From: Sva-07 sp963743825
GTDB lineage: Bacteria > Actinomycetota > Acidimicrobiia > Acidimicrobiales > Ilumatobacteraceae
Direction: 5' to 3'
DNA: 64,000 nucleotides
Assembly (NCBI GenBank): GCA_963743825.1
Contig: CAVURC010000005.1
Coordinates: 62,001-126,000 of the forward strand
The notes below the pieces were generated by a model. That model did no database searches. It saw only the letters and a list, made by a program, of their open reading frames with translations, and was not told where the DNA came from. Below, piece after piece: positions 63,901 to 64,000 of the stretch. The first letter of the stretch is position 1. Every line of letters starts with the position of its first letter. Position numbers and translations under genes: made by a program.

Positions 63901-64000
63901 ATGAGCGACACCGGCCGACAGCGCGCAACGGCACACTGGGATCGAGAGGGTCTCCTCGCGTCGGTGCTGCAGGCGCTGCAGGTCGCCGGGCTCGACATCG
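63901..64000 (+). CDS. N-terminus of a probable class I SAM-dependent methyltransferase, cut by the window
   Basis: The first 33 codons: MSDTGRQRATAHWDREGLL, then ASVLQALQVAGLDI. The pattern of a short polar start, a HWDREGLL-like helix and LQALQVAGLD is seen at the start of actinobacterial methyltransferases whose cofactor motif comes later, but that motif lies outside the window. Tentative. Confidence 0.4.
   Translation, partial: MSDTGRQRATAHWDREGLLASVLQALQVAGLDI

Overview
The window is a GC-rich, densely coded stretch of a bacterial chromosome. The gene set points to an actinobacterium, most likely of the Acidimicrobiia and Ilumatobacter-like. The signs are F420-type luciferase-like oxidoreductases, a furA-katG pair, an actinobacterial type II dehydroquinase with M. 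tuberculosis-like residue numbering, inositol-1-phosphate synthase, a DUF6325 gene with its small companion, many ATGA/GTGA start-stop overlaps, and a marine-style sulfatase. The taxonomic call is inference. No rRNA, tRNA, CRISPR array, prophage or complete insertion sequence was recognised.

Layout. 1-5.8 kb: TetR end, folD, inositol-phosphate synthase with a divergent LysR regulator, a threonine-dehydratase-like enzyme coupled to 5-formyl-THF cyclo-ligase, and a flavin reductase. 5.9-11.7 kb: small membrane proteins, a broken serine hydrolase, ilvD, and a KhtT/KhtU-like K+/H+ antiporter pair. 11.7-17.7 kb: a polyamine locus (potABCD-type ABC transporter with divergent aminobutyraldehyde dehydrogenase). 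17.7-24.5 kb: cyclotransferase, DNA polymerase IV, LLM oxidoreductase plus enoyl-CoA hydratase, a dimethylformamidase-like protein, an S51 peptidase, and a metallophosphatase. 24.5-31.9 kb: a heavily frameshifted PEP-synthase-like gene, a CmcJ-type oxygenase, an ECF sigma factor with its membrane partner, and a sulfatase interrupted by a palindrome. 31.9-38.9 kb: multicopper oxidase, a second LLM enzyme, YceI with a striking promoter, aroQ, and an EAL-HDOD protein. 38.9-47.3 kb: DoxX, phosphatase, sterol desaturase-like protein, ferritin-like hydrolase, CorA, a Baeyer-Villiger-type monooxygenase, MTA/SAH nucleosidase, and a DUF2892 protein behind a CsoR/CstR-like operator. 47.4-54.3 kb: a lipid/fatty-acid group (two SDRs, a fused hydratase/3-hydroxyacyl-CoA dehydrogenase, an acyl-CoA ligase). 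54.3-64 kb: membrane proteins, an iron-uptake pair (EfeU plus cupredoxin lipoprotein) behind an IdeR-like box, katG/furA, and the start of a probable methyltransferase.

Two features cut across the whole window. First, short palindromic elements are scattered between genes in at least three sequence families. The largest has about 13 members built around a GGGTCWGACCC or GGTGTCTGACACC core. Twelve of these lie at, or within about 10 bp of, the 3' end of a gene, and several supply that gene's stop codon; one sits inside the sulfatase gene. Second, about twenty apparent frameshifts are concentrated in a few genes. A pair of compensating shifts inside the multicopper oxidase argues that many are consensus errors rather than true decay, so the broken genes are annotated with that caveat.
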